Counted from the first letter of the stretch, positions 34,589 to 44,285 are shown. The stretch is DNA of 64,000 bases from Roseateles oligotrophus (GCF_014204525.1 NZ_JACHLP010000006.1:352360-416359), one strand, 5' to 3'. Notes: generated by a model not told the origin, from the letters alone. Program-made: numbers and translations.

Positions 34589-35193
34589 TTTTGATCAATC
34601 TGCTGCCCTATCGCGAAGAAAAGCGTAAGCGGCGCAAGACGGCATTTTTTGCCGGTTTGGGGCTGGCCGCCTTGGTCGGCTTGGGCTTGGCGTTTGCCAT
34701 CTATGTGTTGCTGCAGCACCTGAGCTCCGAGCAGCAGCGGCGCAATCAATACCTCAGCACCGAGATCGAGCGGCTGGACAACCAGATCAAGGACATTGCC
34801 AATCTGCGCTCAGAAATCGACGCCTTGAATTCGCGCCAACGTGCGGTGGAAGATTTGCAGACCGACCGCAATACGCCGGTGCAATTGCTCAATGCCTTGG
34901 CCCAGCACACGCCCGAAGGTGTTTACCTGACCGCGATTCGCCAGACCGACAAGGTGGTGACCATCAACGGCATTGCCCAGACCAATGAGCGGGTGGCCGA
35001 GTTTTTGCGCAATATCTCGCGCAATTCAGAGTGGTTGGATAAACCGGAGTTGGTCGAGGTCAAGGTGGCCAATCTCAGCACCAGCAACCGGGATCAAAAG
35101 CGCTTGTTCGACTTCTCCATGCGGGTGTCGATCAAGGAGCCCGTGCGTGAGAGCTCTGGTGCGGCCAGTGCGCCTGCGGCCAAGAAATCCTAA
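34585..35193 (+). CDS. pilN: Type IV pilus assembly protein PilN
   Basis: Bitopic inner-membrane protein connecting PilM to PilO. 202 residues. It begins MILINLLPYREEKRKRRK; the INLLP motif is the PilM-binding tail. A membrane helix follows (about 23-45), then a coiled-coil region (about 46-90) and a ferredoxin-like domain. The start is GTG overlapping the pilM stop. An acidic/Ala-rich end (SSGAASAPAAKKS) is probably disordered. Confidence 0.96.
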   Translation: MILINLLPYREEKRKRRKTAFFAGLGLAALVGLGLAFAIYVLLQHLSSEQQRRNQYLSTEIERLDNQIKDIANLRSEIDALNSRQRAVEDLQTDRNTPVQLLNALAQHTPEGVYLTAIRQTDKVVTINGIAQTNERVAEFLRNISRNSEWLDKPELVEVKVANLSTSNRDQKRLFDFSMRVSIKEPVRESSGAASAPAAKKS

Positions 35194-35210
35194 GCCTGGC
35201 ACAGAGCATC

Positions 35211-35912
35211 ATGGCAAGCAAGTCAATCAATCTGAAGTTCGACCTCAACGCAGCGTTTGAGGACGTGGCCGAGCAGTTTCGTGGCCTCAATTTCAACGAA
35301 CCCGGCCAATGGCCGCTGCTGCCCAAGCTGGCAGCTTTTTTTGTGACCGTTGTGGCGGTATGCGCCATGAGCTGGTTTTTGGTGCTGGCCGATGTGCAGA
35401 GCGTCCTGGACGGCGAGCGCGAGCGTGAGCCGACCTTGAAGGAAGATTACCGCAGCAAGCTGGCCCAGGCCGTCAATCTGCCGGAGCTGCGCAAGCAAAA
35501 AAGTCAGGTCGAAGAATATGTGACCCAGTTGGAAAAGCAGTTGCCCGGCAAGGCCGAAATGGATGCGCTCCTTTCGGACATCAACCAGGCGGGCCTGGGC
35601 CGTGGTCTGCAGTTTGAGCTGTTCCGGCCCGGCCAAGTGGTGGTCAAGGACTTTTATGCCGAGCAGCCGATTTCCTTGCGGGTCTCCGGGCGTTACCACG
35701 ATATCGGGGCGTTTGCCGCCGATGTTTCCAACCTCTCTCGCATCGTGACCTTGCACAATCTGGTTGTGCTGGCGCCCACGGGCAAGGACGCGACGACCAG
35801 CGGTGGCCTCAGCATGGAAGCCACGGCGCGCACCTACCGCTACCTGGACGCCAATGAGGTGATGGAGCAGAAGAAGGCCGCGGCCAAGAGCAAGACGGGA
35901 GCGAAGACGTGA
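35211..35912 (+). CDS. pilO: Type IV pilus assembly protein PilO
   Basis: Partner of PilN in the periplasmic alignment complex. 233 residues. The cytoplasmic N-terminus carries FRGLNFNEPGQWPLLPK, typical of PilO, then a membrane helix (FFVTVVAVCAMSWFLVLADV, about 43-62), a coiled coil (about 65-120), and a ferredoxin-like domain (VSGRYHDIGAFAADVSNLSRIV). It starts 17 bases after pilN and ends in a GTGA overlap with pilP. The Lys/Ala-rich end is unremarkable. Confidence 0.96.
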   Translation: MASKSINLKFDLNAAFEDVAEQFRGLNFNEPGQWPLLPKLAAFFVTVVAVCAMSWFLVLADVQSVLDGEREREPTLKEDYRSKLAQAVNLPELRKQKSQVEEYVTQLEKQLPGKAEMDALLSDINQAGLGRGLQFELFRPGQVVVKDFYAEQPISLRVSGRYHDIGAFAADVSNLSRIVTLHNLVVLAPTGKDATTSGGLSMEATARTYRYLDANEVMEQKKAAAKSKTGAKT

Positions 35913-36454
35913 GCCTGCAAAAGCATGAATCGATGCGCTGGGCCGCCGCTTGCCTGAGCCTGTTATTTTTGTCGGGGTGTTCGGCCGATATGGACGAGCT
36001 CTCCCAATGGATGGAGCAGCAGCGCCGCGAGGCCCGTGCCACCATCAAGCCGCTGATTCCGCCCAAGAAGTTCATTCCTCAACCCTATGAGGCCAGCGCC
36101 GGGGTTGAGCCCTTCAGCGCGCAAAAACTCAGCGTGGCCATCAAGCAAGAGGCTTCTCAGCCCAACTCGCTATTGACGACCGAAATGAACCGGCGGCGTG
36201 AGCCGCTGGAGTCCTTCCCGCTGGACAGCATGTCCATGGTGGGCAGCATCACCCGCAGCAACACGCGCTATGCCTTGTTGCGCGTCGACAATCTGCTCTA
36301 CCAAGTCAAGAGCGGCGACTATCTGGGCTTGAATTTTGGACGGGTCATGAAGATCAGCGAAACGGATATCAGCCTGCGCGAAGTGGTTCAGGACGCGGCA
36401 GGCGAATGGGTTGAACGCAGCAGCACCCTCCAGCTTCAGGAGCAGGGACGATGA
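35909..36454 (+). CDS. pilP: Type IV pilus assembly lipoprotein PilP
   Basis: Inner-membrane lipoprotein that links PilN/PilO to the PilQ secretin. 181 residues: lipobox LLFLSGCSAD, a long flexible linker (about 30-95), then the HR beta-domain (SMVGSITRSNTRYALLRVDNLLYQVKSGDYLGLNFGRV). GTG start overlapping the pilO stop; its stop overlaps the pilQ ATG as ATGA. Confidence 0.95.
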   Translation: MSLQKHESMRWAAACLSLLFLSGCSADMDELSQWMEQQRREARATIKPLIPPKKFIPQPYEASAGVEPFSAQKLSVAIKQEASQPNSLLTTEMNRRREPLESFPLDSMSMVGSITRSNTRYALLRVDNLLYQVKSGDYLGLNFGRVMKISETDISLREVVQDAAGEWVERSSTLQLQEQGR

Positions 36455-38625
36455 AAAAGTATCAGGAGACTTCGAGGATGATGAGCCTTTGGCGCACTTT
36501 GGCATTGGCCGCAACCTTGGGTCTGATGGCTGCATCACCGGCCTTGGCGCAGACCGCCATCCGTTCGATCAACAGCCTGCAACAGGCCGGCGTGGAGGTG
36601 GTGCGCATCGAGTTGTCACAACCCCTGACCGAGTTGCCCAAGGGCTTCACGGTGCAGACCCCGCCACGCATCGCCATCGACCTGCCCGGTGTGGTGAACG
36701 GCATCGGCCGCTCCTTGGTGGAGATCAATCAAGGCAATCTGCGCTCGGCCAATGTGGCCCAGGCCGGTGAGCGGACGCGCGTGGTGCTCAATCTGCGTCA
36801 GGCCTCGAGCTACCGCGCCGAGTTGCAAGACAGCGCCTTGCTATTGGTGCTGGACAGTGGCTCCGCGGCGCCCGCCGGCGCGAACGAGCCGCTGCACTTC
36901 GCGCAAAGCCTGAATGCCGAGTCGCAAGCACTCCGTGACATCGATTTTCGCCGCGGCCAGGATGGCGCCGGCCGGGTGGTGGTGAATCTGCCCAGCAATC
37001 AGGTGGGGGTGGACATCCAGCAGCAGGGACAAAAATTGGTGGTGGAGTTTTTGCGCTCCAACGCCCCCGAGGCGCTGCGTCGCCGCCTGGATGTGAGCGA
37101 TTTTGGCAGCCCGGTGCAAAGCATCGTCACCACCCAGGTGGGTGATCGGGTGCGCATGGTGGTCGAGCCCAAGGGTGCTTGGGAGCACAGTGCTTACCAG
37201 AGCGACAACCAGTTCGTGTTGGAGGTGCGGCCGCAGAAGGTGGACCCCAACAAGCTGACGACGGGCCCGGGTTATGCCGGTGACAAGCTGTCCTTGAATT
37301 TCCAGAATATCGAAGTGCGGGCCTTGCTGCAGGTGATCGCCGACTTCACCAACTTCAATGTGGTGACCAGCGATACCGTGACCGGCAACGTCACCCTGCG
37401 CCTGAAAGATGTGCCCTGGGACCAGGCCCTGGACATCATCATGCAGGCCAAGGGCCTGGGGCTGCGCAAGTCCGGCAATGTCTTGTGGATCGCGCCCAAG
37501 GACGAATTGGCCAGCAAGGAAAAGCTGGACCTGGAATCCAAGGCGCAGATCTCCAGCCTGGAGCCGGTGCGCACCCAGTCCATCCAGCTGAACTACACCA
37601 AGGCCGAAGAAGTGGCCAAGGGCCTGACCGGACAAAACGCCGGCGGCGGTGGTGGCGGGAGCAGCGGAGCGACGGCCCGTATCCTGTCGCCCCGTGGCAG
37701 CGTGATCTCGGAGAGCCGCACCAACCAGCTTTTCGTCACCGACATTCCTTCCAAGCTGGAAGAAATCACCGCCATGATCGCCAAGATCGACATCCCGGTG
37801 CGCCAGGTCTTGATCGAGGCGCGGATTGTCGAGGCCGATGACAAGTTTGGCCGCTCCCTGGGCGTCAAGCTGGGGGCCAGTGATCTGCGCGCCCAGCAAG
37901 GCGGCATTCCTGGTTACAACGTCGGCGGCTCCAATTACGTGACCGTAGGCGGCAATTACAAAGGCGTTGGCTCCCAAACCAACCAAGGTGTCGCAACCGA
38001 TTACGCCAACACCCAGTTCGTCAACCTGCCGGCCAATGTCACCTCGGACAGCTTCGGTGCCACTGCCAGTGCCGCCACCTTCGCCCTGTCCCTGTTCAGC
38101 GCGACCGCCAACCGCTTCTTGAACCTGGAAATTTCTGCTTTGGAGGCCGACGGCAAGGGCAAGATCGTGTCCAGCCCACGTGTCATCACGGCCGACCAGG
38201 TCAAGGCCTTGATCGAGCAGGGTGAAGAGCTGCCCTACCAGGTGGCGACCTCAAGCGGCGCCACCTCCATCCAGTTCAAGAAAGCGGTTCTGAAGTTGGA
38301 AGTGACACCGCAAATCACCCCCGAAGGCAGCGTGATCCTGGATGTGGATGTCAACAAGGACAGCCGCGGCACGCTGACCCCCCAGGGCTATGCGATCAAT
38401 AACAAGCATGTGAAGACCCAGGTCCTGGTCGAGAACGGCGGCACGGTGGTGATCGGCGGTATCTTTACCCAGGACGAGGGCGAGCAAGAGTCCAAGGTGC
38501 CCTTGCTGGGCGATATTCCCGGGCTAGGATATTTGTTCAAGAACAAGTCCCGCACCACGTCGAAGACCGAATTGCTGATCTTCCTGACGCCCAAGGTGGT
38601 GAGTGAGCGGGCGACGGTGCGTTGA
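36451..38625 (+). CDS. pilQ: Type IV pilus secretin PilQ
   Basis: Outer-membrane channel for the T4P fibre, 724 residues. Signal peptide (LALAATLGLMAASPALAQ), two AMIN domains for peptidoglycan binding (about 30-140 and 150-245), N0 and N1 domains (NFQNIEVRALLQVIADFTNFNVV), a short Gly-rich linker, and the secretin domain ending in VPLLGDIPGLGYLFKNKSR. The ATG at 36451 couples to the pilP stop; in-frame ATGs at 36478 and 36481, just before the hydrophobic core, are plausible alternatives and have GAGG close by. It is the last gene of the pilM-Q operon. Confidence 0.97.
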   Translation: MKKYQETSRMMSLWRTLALAATLGLMAASPALAQTAIRSINSLQQAGVEVVRIELSQPLTELPKGFTVQTPPRIAIDLPGVVNGIGRSLVEINQGNLRSANVAQAGERTRVVLNLRQASSYRAELQDSALLLVLDSGSAAPAGANEPLHFAQSLNAESQALRDIDFRRGQDGAGRVVVNLPSNQVGVDIQQQGQKLVVEFLRSNAPEALRRRLDVSDFGSPVQSIVTTQVGDRVRMVVEPKGAWEHSAYQSDNQFVLEVRPQKVDPNKLTTGPGYAGDKLSLNFQNIEVRALLQVIADFTNFNVVTSDTVTGNVTLRLKDVPWDQALDIIMQAKGLGLRKSGNVLWIAPKDELASKEKLDLESKAQISSLEPVRTQSIQLNYTKAEEVAKGLTGQNAGGGGGGSSGATARILSPRGSVISESRTNQLFVTDIPSKLEEITAMIAKIDIPVRQVLIEARIVEADDKFGRSLGVKLGASDLRAQQGGIPGYNVGGSNYVTVGGNYKGVGSQTNQGVATDYANTQFVNLPANVTSDSFGATASAATFALSLFSATANRFLNLEISALEADGKGKIVSSPRVITADQVKALIEQGEELPYQVATSSGATSIQFKKAVLKLEVTPQITPEGSVILDVDVNKDSRGTLTPQGYAINNKHVKTQVLVENGGTVVIGGIFTQDEGEQESKVPLLGDIPGLGYLFKNKSRTTSKTELLIFLTPKVVSERATVR

Positions 38626-38738
38626 TCGAGGGATCGGCCACTTCAAAAATTGCTTCAATACCTTCGTTGATTGGCATGCTGGCGAAATCATGGCGTGACT
38701 ACGTAAGTGGGCGTCGGAGATGCAGGAGAGTGTGAGAA

Positions 38739-41234
38739 ATGAGTAAAAAAAGATTCGAATGGGGCCGCGGAATCACGCGCGTCTTGTGCGCAGGGGCGGT
38801 CGCCGTGCTGATGGCTGCATGCGGGGGAGGGTCCGCGGGAACTTCGGTGTTTGATCCCAAAGATCCCAGCAATCCGACGACTCCCGGGGCATTGACCGAT
38901 GTGGCCGTGGTTGCCGACAAGGTCTCGATTCCTAACTCAGGCACCGAAGTGGTGACCCTCACGGTCACGGCTTTGACCACGGGCAATGCTGCCTTGATCG
39001 GCGTTGCGACCCCGGTCTCGGTGGAGGTGAGTGCGGGTGCCATTGTGACGGCCTCCGGCAAGGTGACCGATACCAAGGATGGCAAGCTCTCGGCCATCGT
39101 CTCCCTGGTTGACAAGACCAGCCGTACCGTGACGGTGACCGCCAAGAGCGGCAGCATCAGCAAGACGGTGAGCTTCACCGTGGTCGACAGCGTGACCGGC
39201 AGCTCGGTGGCCGATCTGTCCGTGGTGGTGGATAAGGCCACCCTGCCAAATACTGGGCTTGAGCAAGCCAAAATCACCGTTACCTCGCTCGACGCTTCGC
39301 GCTCGGCCATTGGCGGGGCGGCGGTCAGCCTGCAAGTGGTTGACGTGGGTGATGCCGTGCTGCTTGACCCAGGCCAGACGACGACGGATCCGGCGACAGG
39401 CCAGTTGTCTCGCCGCCTGAGCCTGCAGAATATCAAGTCCAAGCGCACGATCGCGATCAAGGCCAGCAGCGGCACCGTTTCGAGAACCATCACGGTGGAC
39501 GTGGTTGATCCCCCTGCCGGCACGGTGTTGGTCGCCAACGATTTGACGATGACGCTCAGCAAGGCCAGCATCAATAACTCGGGCAGCGAGTCGGTGGATG
39601 TCGTGGCCAAGGCCGTGGATGCCAATCGGAACGCTTTGGCGGGCATCGACGTGATTTTTGCGGTCGACAACGACGGGGTGTTCATTCCTGTCAGCACCAA
39701 GACCGATGCGCGCGGCGAGGCCAAGGGCAAGGTCGAGATCGGCTCTAACCGGACTGTCAGAACCATTCTGATCACCGCCCAAAGCGTGGGCGCTGCCGGC
39801 ACTTTGAAAGTGGTGCGGCCACTCTCGGTGACGGGGGCCAAACTGGTCGCGACCGTGAACCAGCCCAACCGACTGGTTGGTGAGCCGGGTTCGGTCGATT
39901 ACACCTTGGTGGACGTGAACGGCAGCCCAATTCCGGATGTCGCCATCGTGGTTACGGGTCCCGGTTCGGCCAGCGGTCGCGGAACGACGTCGGCACAAGG
40001 ACGTTGGACCTATAACTACACGGCCGAGGGCTCGGGTCGCATGTCCATCAAGGCGGTGGGCGGTGCGGGTGATACACCTGTCGAGTCCTTTGTCAACGTT
40101 GCTGCCGTACCAGGCCCCTTGCCGGATACGACCAAGATCCTGTCGGCGACCATGACCATGGACCCCATCGTGGTCAAAGTCAATCAGCCGGGTAGCGATG
40201 TCAATCGCGCCGAGATCCGCCTGCTCTTCCGCGGCGAGAAGAACGCGCCGATCGAGAATGTCCGGGTCAAGGTCGGCTTGGGCCCGAACAATAGTTCGAC
40301 CGATGGCCGCTTGAGTGTCAGCGAGAACGATGCGCCCTTGCTCTCCGACAAGAACGGTATCGTAACCTTGAGCTTCATCCCCGGACAACGAAGCAGTCCA
40401 ACCGATCAAGTCAAGATCTATGCCTGCTACGGCCGTACCGACAATTTGGGTCGTACTTCGGACGCAACGCCTTGTTCCAATGGGTTCGCCATCAGTCCGG
40501 TGTCGCTCACCATTGTGGAATCGCCTATTTCGATCTCCATCGGTAGTGACGATGTGCTCGTGGTGGGTGACACCGGCTTGACTTATATAGCCAAGTTCAC
40601 TGTCTTGGTGGTCGATGCGGCCGGCAATCCGAAGTCAGGCGTGCAAATTTCACCGATGATTGATCTGTTGGGATATGCCAAAGGTGAGTACAGCTGGGAT
40701 GCGACAGAGAAGAGGTGGTACATCCCTGGGCTCGATATCAATGGTACGCCGGCGAATTTGAAGGATGATTTTCCGAAGTACTTGAAGTGCCCGAACGAGG
40801 ATCGTTTGGAGCCTGACGGCATACGCAATGGAACCATAGAGACCATTGGTAACGTTACAGAGGACATCAACGGCAACGGACAGTTGGATCCCCGCAAGTC
40901 CGACGTCTCCGTCAGCATGGTCGGGTCAACTACAACGGACGCCAACGGCTTGGCCACCCTGCGGATCGAGTACCCGAAGAGTGCTGCTTCTTGGGTGCGG
41001 TACATGCTCAAGGTGAGCGCACCAGGTGTGCTCAGCCCGCCCGCTTGGTTTGGTCGGTATGAGGAGCGTTGGTTGCCGACCTTGTTGGACGCGATCAAGA
41101 GCGAAGCTTCCCCTGCATTTGTCACCAGTCCTTATGGGACAAATATCGAAGGCTACTATCTGCTGCCGACCGATTCGCTCTTTGGCACAGACCCCTTTGT
41201 CGTGGCGCGGCCCGGGTGCAAGGTGCCTCGTTGA
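38739..41234 (+). CDS. Large lipoprotein with bacterial Ig-like repeats, in the pilQ-aroK interval
   Basis: Predicted outer-membrane lipoprotein, 831 residues, function unknown. The lipobox is LMAAC (Cys28), followed by a Gly/Ser/Pro linker. From about residue 52 there are at least three similar Ig-like modules of about 100 residues (starting DVAVVADKVSIPNSG, DLSVVVDKATLPNTG, DLTMTLSKASINNSG), then two or three more divergent ones (about 365-590). The C-terminal 230 residues differ: they contain a calcium-loop-like DINGNGQLD (from Asp709) followed by a DANGLATLRI strand typical of Ig-like modules. Ribosome site GGAGAG precedes the ATG. The last third has clearly lower GC (about 50% in sampled lines) than neighbours. 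It lies between pilQ and aroK, genes normally adjacent or separated by other genes in relatives. Confidence 0.8.
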   Translation: MSKKRFEWGRGITRVLCAGAVAVLMAACGGGSAGTSVFDPKDPSNPTTPGALTDVAVVADKVSIPNSGTEVVTLTVTALTTGNAALIGVATPVSVEVSAGAIVTASGKVTDTKDGKLSAIVSLVDKTSRTVTVTAKSGSISKTVSFTVVDSVTGSSVADLSVVVDKATLPNTGLEQAKITVTSLDASRSAIGGAAVSLQVVDVGDAVLLDPGQTTTDPATGQLSRRLSLQNIKSKRTIAIKASSGTVSRTITVDVVDPPAGTVLVANDLTMTLSKASINNSGSESVDVVAKAVDANRNALAGIDVIFAVDNDGVFIPVSTKTDARGEAKGKVEIGSNRTVRTILITAQSVGAAGTLKVVRPLSVTGAKLVATVNQPNRLVGEPGSVDYTLVDVNGSPIPDVAIVVTGPGSASGRGTTSAQGRWTYNYTAEGSGRMSIKAVGGAGDTPVESFVNVAAVPGPLPDTTKILSATMTMDPIVVKVNQPGSDVNRAEIRLLFRGEKNAPIENVRVKVGLGPNNSSTDGRLSVSENDAPLLSDKNGIVTLSFIPGQRSSPTDQVKIYACYGRTDNLGRTSDATPCSNGFAISPVSLTIVESPISISIGSDDVLVVGDTGLTYIAKFTVLVVDAAGNPKSGVQISPMIDLLGYAKGEYSWDATEKRWYIPGLDINGTPANLKDDFPKYLKCPNEDRLEPDGIRNGTIETIGNVTEDINGNGQLDPRKSDVSVSMVGSTTTDANGLATLRIEYPKSAASWVRYMLKVSAPGVLSPPAWFGRYEERWLPTLLDAIKSEASPAFVTSPYGTNIEGYYLLPTDSLFGTDPFVVARPGCKVPR

Positions 41235-41253
41235 CCGAATAAGGCGCATCGGC

Positions 41254-41817
41254 TTGATCATCTCCCTCATCGGAATGCCCGGCAGTGGTAAATCCACGGT
41301 CGGGCGGCAAATGGCGCGCCAGATGGGCGTGCCATTTGTCGATTCGGATAGCGAAATTGAGTCACGTCTGGGTGAGCCTATCCGCAGCTATTTCGATCGG
41401 GAGGGCGAGCAGCCCTTTCGCGATATCGAGAGCTCGGTGATCGCCGAGATCCTGCAGCGCGACTCGGAGTTTGTCTTGGCAACCGGTGGCGGTGCTGTTC
41501 TGCGAGAGCCGAATCGACAACTCCTGCACAAGCATTCGACCGTGCTCTACCTGCGCTCCACGCCGGAGGAGCTGTTCAGGCGTTTGCGCCATGACACCCA
41601 GCGGCCGCTGCTGCAGGTGCAAGACCCGTTGCAAAAGCTGCGCGAGCTCTATGCCCTGCGCAACCCGCTGTATCGGCGCTGTGCCCATTTTGTGCTGGAG
41701 ACGGGCCGGCCTTCGGTTCATGGCCTCGTCAATATGGCTTTGATGCAGTTGGAATTGGCCGGCATCCTGGATCCGGCCCGGGTCGCCGCGACCGTGGGTG
41801 CGGAGAAGAGTGCCTGA
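41254..41817 (+). CDS. aroK: Shikimate kinase
   Basis: Phosphorylates shikimate with ATP in the chorismate pathway. About 187 residues: Walker A GMPGSGKST near the start, DSDSEIE (shikimate-binding Asp), the FRDIES and ATGGGAV boxes, and the lid region RPLLQVQDP. The start is taken as TTG at 41254 (MIISLIGMPGSGKS), with AAGG upstream. No ATG is available between the previous gene's stop and the P-loop except inside it, and the frame continuing upstream overlaps the lipoprotein gene in a different frame. It begins 20 bases after that gene, so it may be cotranscribed with it. Confidence 0.94.
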   Translation: MIISLIGMPGSGKSTVGRQMARQMGVPFVDSDSEIESRLGEPIRSYFDREGEQPFRDIESSVIAEILQRDSEFVLATGGGAVLREPNRQLLHKHSTVLYLRSTPEELFRRLRHDTQRPLLQVQDPLQKLRELYALRNPLYRRCAHFVLETGRPSVHGLVNMALMQLELAGILDPARVAATVGAEKSA

Positions 41818-41891
41818 TTCGGTCCGGCCCGGTCGGGGTAAGCGCAGCGCCGGCAATGCCGCTGGCTTGGTGCGGAGTTCAGGCCGCCCCG

Positions 41892-41897
41892 TACACT
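41892..41897 (+). promoter_or_regulatory. Candidate -10 element for aroB
   Basis: TACACT ends seven bases before the aroB ATG. A TTGGTG lies upstream at a 19-base spacing. If used, transcription would start at the ATG and the mRNA would be leaderless; otherwise aroB is read through from aroK. Confidence 0.3.
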
Positions 41898-41904
41898 TGG
41901 GCAT

Positions 41905-43047
41905 ATGACTGCTTCAGCCCAAGCCCCCAACACCCAGCTTCCCGCTTCCTCGGCAAACCTCGACACGAGTCACAAGGTGTCCATCGCCTTGGATCAGCGA
42001 GGCTACGACATCTTGATCGGCCCCGGTCTTTTGGATGAGCCCGCCACCTGGCTGGGTTTGCCCAAGGCCCAGGTTGCCGTCATCGTGACCAACGAAACGG
42101 TGGCGCCGCTTTATCTGGAGCGCCTCAGCCACCAACTGCGGGCGCATTACACGCGGGTGGAAGCCGTGGTGTTGCCCGATGGCGAGGCCTACAAGGACTG
42201 GGCTTCGCTCAACAAGATCTTCGACCATTTGCTGGCCCAGGCCTGCGACCGCAAGACGGTGCTGTTCGCTCTGGGTGGCGGCGTGATCGGCGATATGACC
42301 GGCTTTGCGGCCTCGGTCTATATGCGCGGCGTGCCCTTTGTCCAGGTGCCGACGACCTTGCTCGCGCAGGTGGACTCCTCGGTCGGAGGCAAGACCGCCA
42401 TCAACCATCCGCTGGGCAAGAACATGATTGGCGCCTTTTACCAGCCCGAACGTGTCGTCGCCGATCTGGATGGGCTGGATAGCTTGCCCCCGCGTGAGCT
42501 GTCTGCAGGCCTGGCCGAGGTGATCAAGTACGGCCCGATCGCGGACGCCGAGTTTCTGGCCTGGATTGAAGACCATCTCGATGCCTTGCTGGCGCGCGAC
42601 AAGGCGGCTATGGCCTATGCCGTCAAGCGTTGCTGCGAAATCAAGGCCTGGGTGGTAGGGCAGGACGAGCGCGAGCAAGGCTTGCGTGCCATTCTCAATT
42701 TCGGCCACACCTTTGGCCATGCTATCGAAACCGGCCTTGGCTACGGCGAGTGGTTGCATGGCGAGGCCGTGGGCTGCGGCATGGTGATGGCGTCTGATTT
42801 GTCGGTTAGGCTGGGCTTGATGCCGGCCGAATTCTTGCCCCGCATGCACCGCCTGATCGAGCGTGCGGGCCTGCCCGTGCTGGGGCCGGCGCTGGGTATC
42901 GAGCGCTATCTGGAACTGATGCGGGTGGACAAAAAGGCCGAGAGCGGAGAGATCCGTTTTGTGCTGATCGAGGGCTTGGGGCGGGCCACCATGCGCGCGG
43001 CGCCCGATCCCTTGGTCGCCGAGGTGATTCAAAGCCACTGCCGCTGA
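41905..43047 (+). CDS. aroB: 3-dehydroquinate synthase
   Basis: NAD- and metal-dependent second enzyme of the shikimate pathway. 380 residues: a 20-residue N-terminal tail, the NAD-binding block ([18 protein letters not shown]), the substrate region ([22 protein letters not shown]), metal ligands (Glu in [10 protein letters not shown]; His in [11 protein letters not shown] and [10 protein letters not shown]). Standard length. Part of the conserved aroK-aroB-dgt order; no ribosome site is clear before the ATG, in keeping with a very short or absent leader. Confidence 0.97.
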   Translation: MTASAQAPNTQLPASSANLDTSHKVSIALDQRGYDILIGPGLLDEPATWLGLPKAQVAVIVTNETVAPLYLERLSHQLRAHYTRVEAVVLPDGEAYKDWASLNKIFDHLLAQACDRKTVLFALGGGVIGDMTGFAASVYMRGVPFVQVPTTLLAQVDSSVGGKTAINHPLGKNMIGAFYQPERVVADLDGLDSLPPRELSAGLAEVIKYGPIADAEFLAWIEDHLDALLARDKAAMAYAVKRCCEIKAWVVGQDEREQGLRAILNFGHTFGHAIETGLGYGEWLHGEAVGCGMVMASDLSVRLGLMPAEFLPRMHRLIERAGLPVLGPALGIERYLELMRVDKKAESGEIRFVLIEGLGRATMRAAPDPLVAEVIQSHCR

Positions 43048-43129
43048 AGGCCCGGCCGGACACTGAAGAGACCCAAGCCCAGATTCGATCGATGCCCAAG
43101 GCAAGGACAAGAAAGAAGGCTCAGCATCT

Positions 43130-44257
43130 ATGGTTCTCGCGGTCTACGCCAGTCAGTCAAACCGGAGCCGGGGTCGGCGCTTCTCCGAGCCTCCGGCCCC
43201 CACGCGCAGCGAGTTCCAGCGCGACCGCGACCGCATCATCCACAGCACGGCTTTCCGGCGCTTGGTTTACAAAACCCAGGTCTTCCTGAACCATGAGGGT
43301 GATCTGTTTCGCACCCGGCTGACCCACTCGCTGGAGGTCGCGCAATTGGGTCGTTCGGTGGGCCGCAGCTTGCGCCTGGATGAAGACTTGGTCGAGGCCA
43401 TCGCCCTGGCCCACGATCTGGGCCATACGCCCTTCGGCCATGCGGGCCAGGATGTGCTCGACGCCTGCATGCGGGCCCATGGTGGTTTTGAACATAACCT
43501 ACAGTCCCTGCGGGTGGTGGACAAGCTGGAGCAGCGCTACCCGGCTTTTGACGGGCTCAATCTGAGCTTCGAGGCGCGGGAGGGCATTCTCAAACACTGC
43601 GCCAAACGCAATGCCTTGCTGCTGGAGGCGGCGGAGCCCGGTGGGGTGGCTGCGCGCTTCCTACGGGGCGGCCAGCCGAGCTTGGAGGCGCAACTCTGCA
43701 ATCTGGCCGACGAGGTGGCCTATAACGCCCACGACATCGACGACGGTGTGCGCTCCGGCCTGCTGGAACTAGAGCAGTTGGAGGAGGTGCCCCTGGTGCG
43801 CCGCTATCTGCGCGAGGCCTTGGGCGAGTATCCGGCCCTGCAGGGCAAGCGCCTGCTGTTCGAGACCATACGCCGCATGCTCTCGGCTCAGGTCTACGAT
43901 TTGATAGCCGCCAGTGGCACGGCGCTGCAAGAAGCCGCGCCTGCCGATGCCGATGCAGTGCGCGCTGCTCCGCCCCTGATCCGCTTCAGCCCCGAGATGC
44001 GTGCCGCCAGCACCGAGCTCAAACGCTTTCTGTTTGCCAAGCTCTACCGCCACCCCCAGGTGCAGGAAACCCGCCAGCGCGCCGAACAAGTCCTGCGCGA
44101 CTTGTTCGAACTCTACACCGCCGATCCCCAGCAACTGCCCGAGGACTTTTCCGGTGCCGCCGACACGCCTCGCGCCTGCGCCGACTACATCGCTGGGATG
44201 ACCGACCGTTACGCCCTGCGCGAGCACCAGCGCCTGACCGGTAAAACCCTGTTCTAG
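43130..44257 (+). CDS. dgt: dGTP triphosphohydrolase-like protein
   Basis: HD-domain nucleotide hydrolase of the Dgt-like family, which removes triphosphate from dNTPs. 375 residues with the family start (RSRGRRFSEPP ... RSEFQRDRDRIIHSTAFRRL), metal-binding residues in RLTHSLEVAQ and HDLGHTPFGHAGQ, and the later Asp in DEVAYNAHDIDDG. It ends before the RAYT unit. The ATG at 43130 starts MVLAVYASQ, the expected beginning. Confidence 0.95.
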   Translation: MVLAVYASQSNRSRGRRFSEPPAPTRSEFQRDRDRIIHSTAFRRLVYKTQVFLNHEGDLFRTRLTHSLEVAQLGRSVGRSLRLDEDLVEAIALAHDLGHTPFGHAGQDVLDACMRAHGGFEHNLQSLRVVDKLEQRYPAFDGLNLSFEAREGILKHCAKRNALLLEAAEPGGVAARFLRGGQPSLEAQLCNLADEVAYNAHDIDDGVRSGLLELEQLEEVPLVRRYLREALGEYPALQGKRLLFETIRRMLSAQVYDLIAASGTALQEAAPADADAVRAAPPLIRFSPEMRAASTELKRFLFAKLYRHPQVQETRQRAEQVLRDLFELYTADPQQLPEDFSGAADTPRACADYIAGMTDRYALREHQRLTGKTLF

Positions 44258-44265
44258 TTCGAAGT

Positions 44266-44285
44266 AATGGGGTCAGAGTGAATTT
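44266..44285 (+). repeat. RAYT-associated repeat, left copy (inverted)
   Basis: AATGGGGTCAGAGTGAATTT, the reverse complement of the right-hand copy with one mismatch. It lies just after the dgt stop and before the RAYT gene. Confidence 0.85.

Noticed and set aside
41026-41253. Upstream extension of AroK
   Set aside because: It overlaps the end of the Ig-repeat lipoprotein in another frame and is not kinase-like; shikimate kinases begin just before the P-loop.
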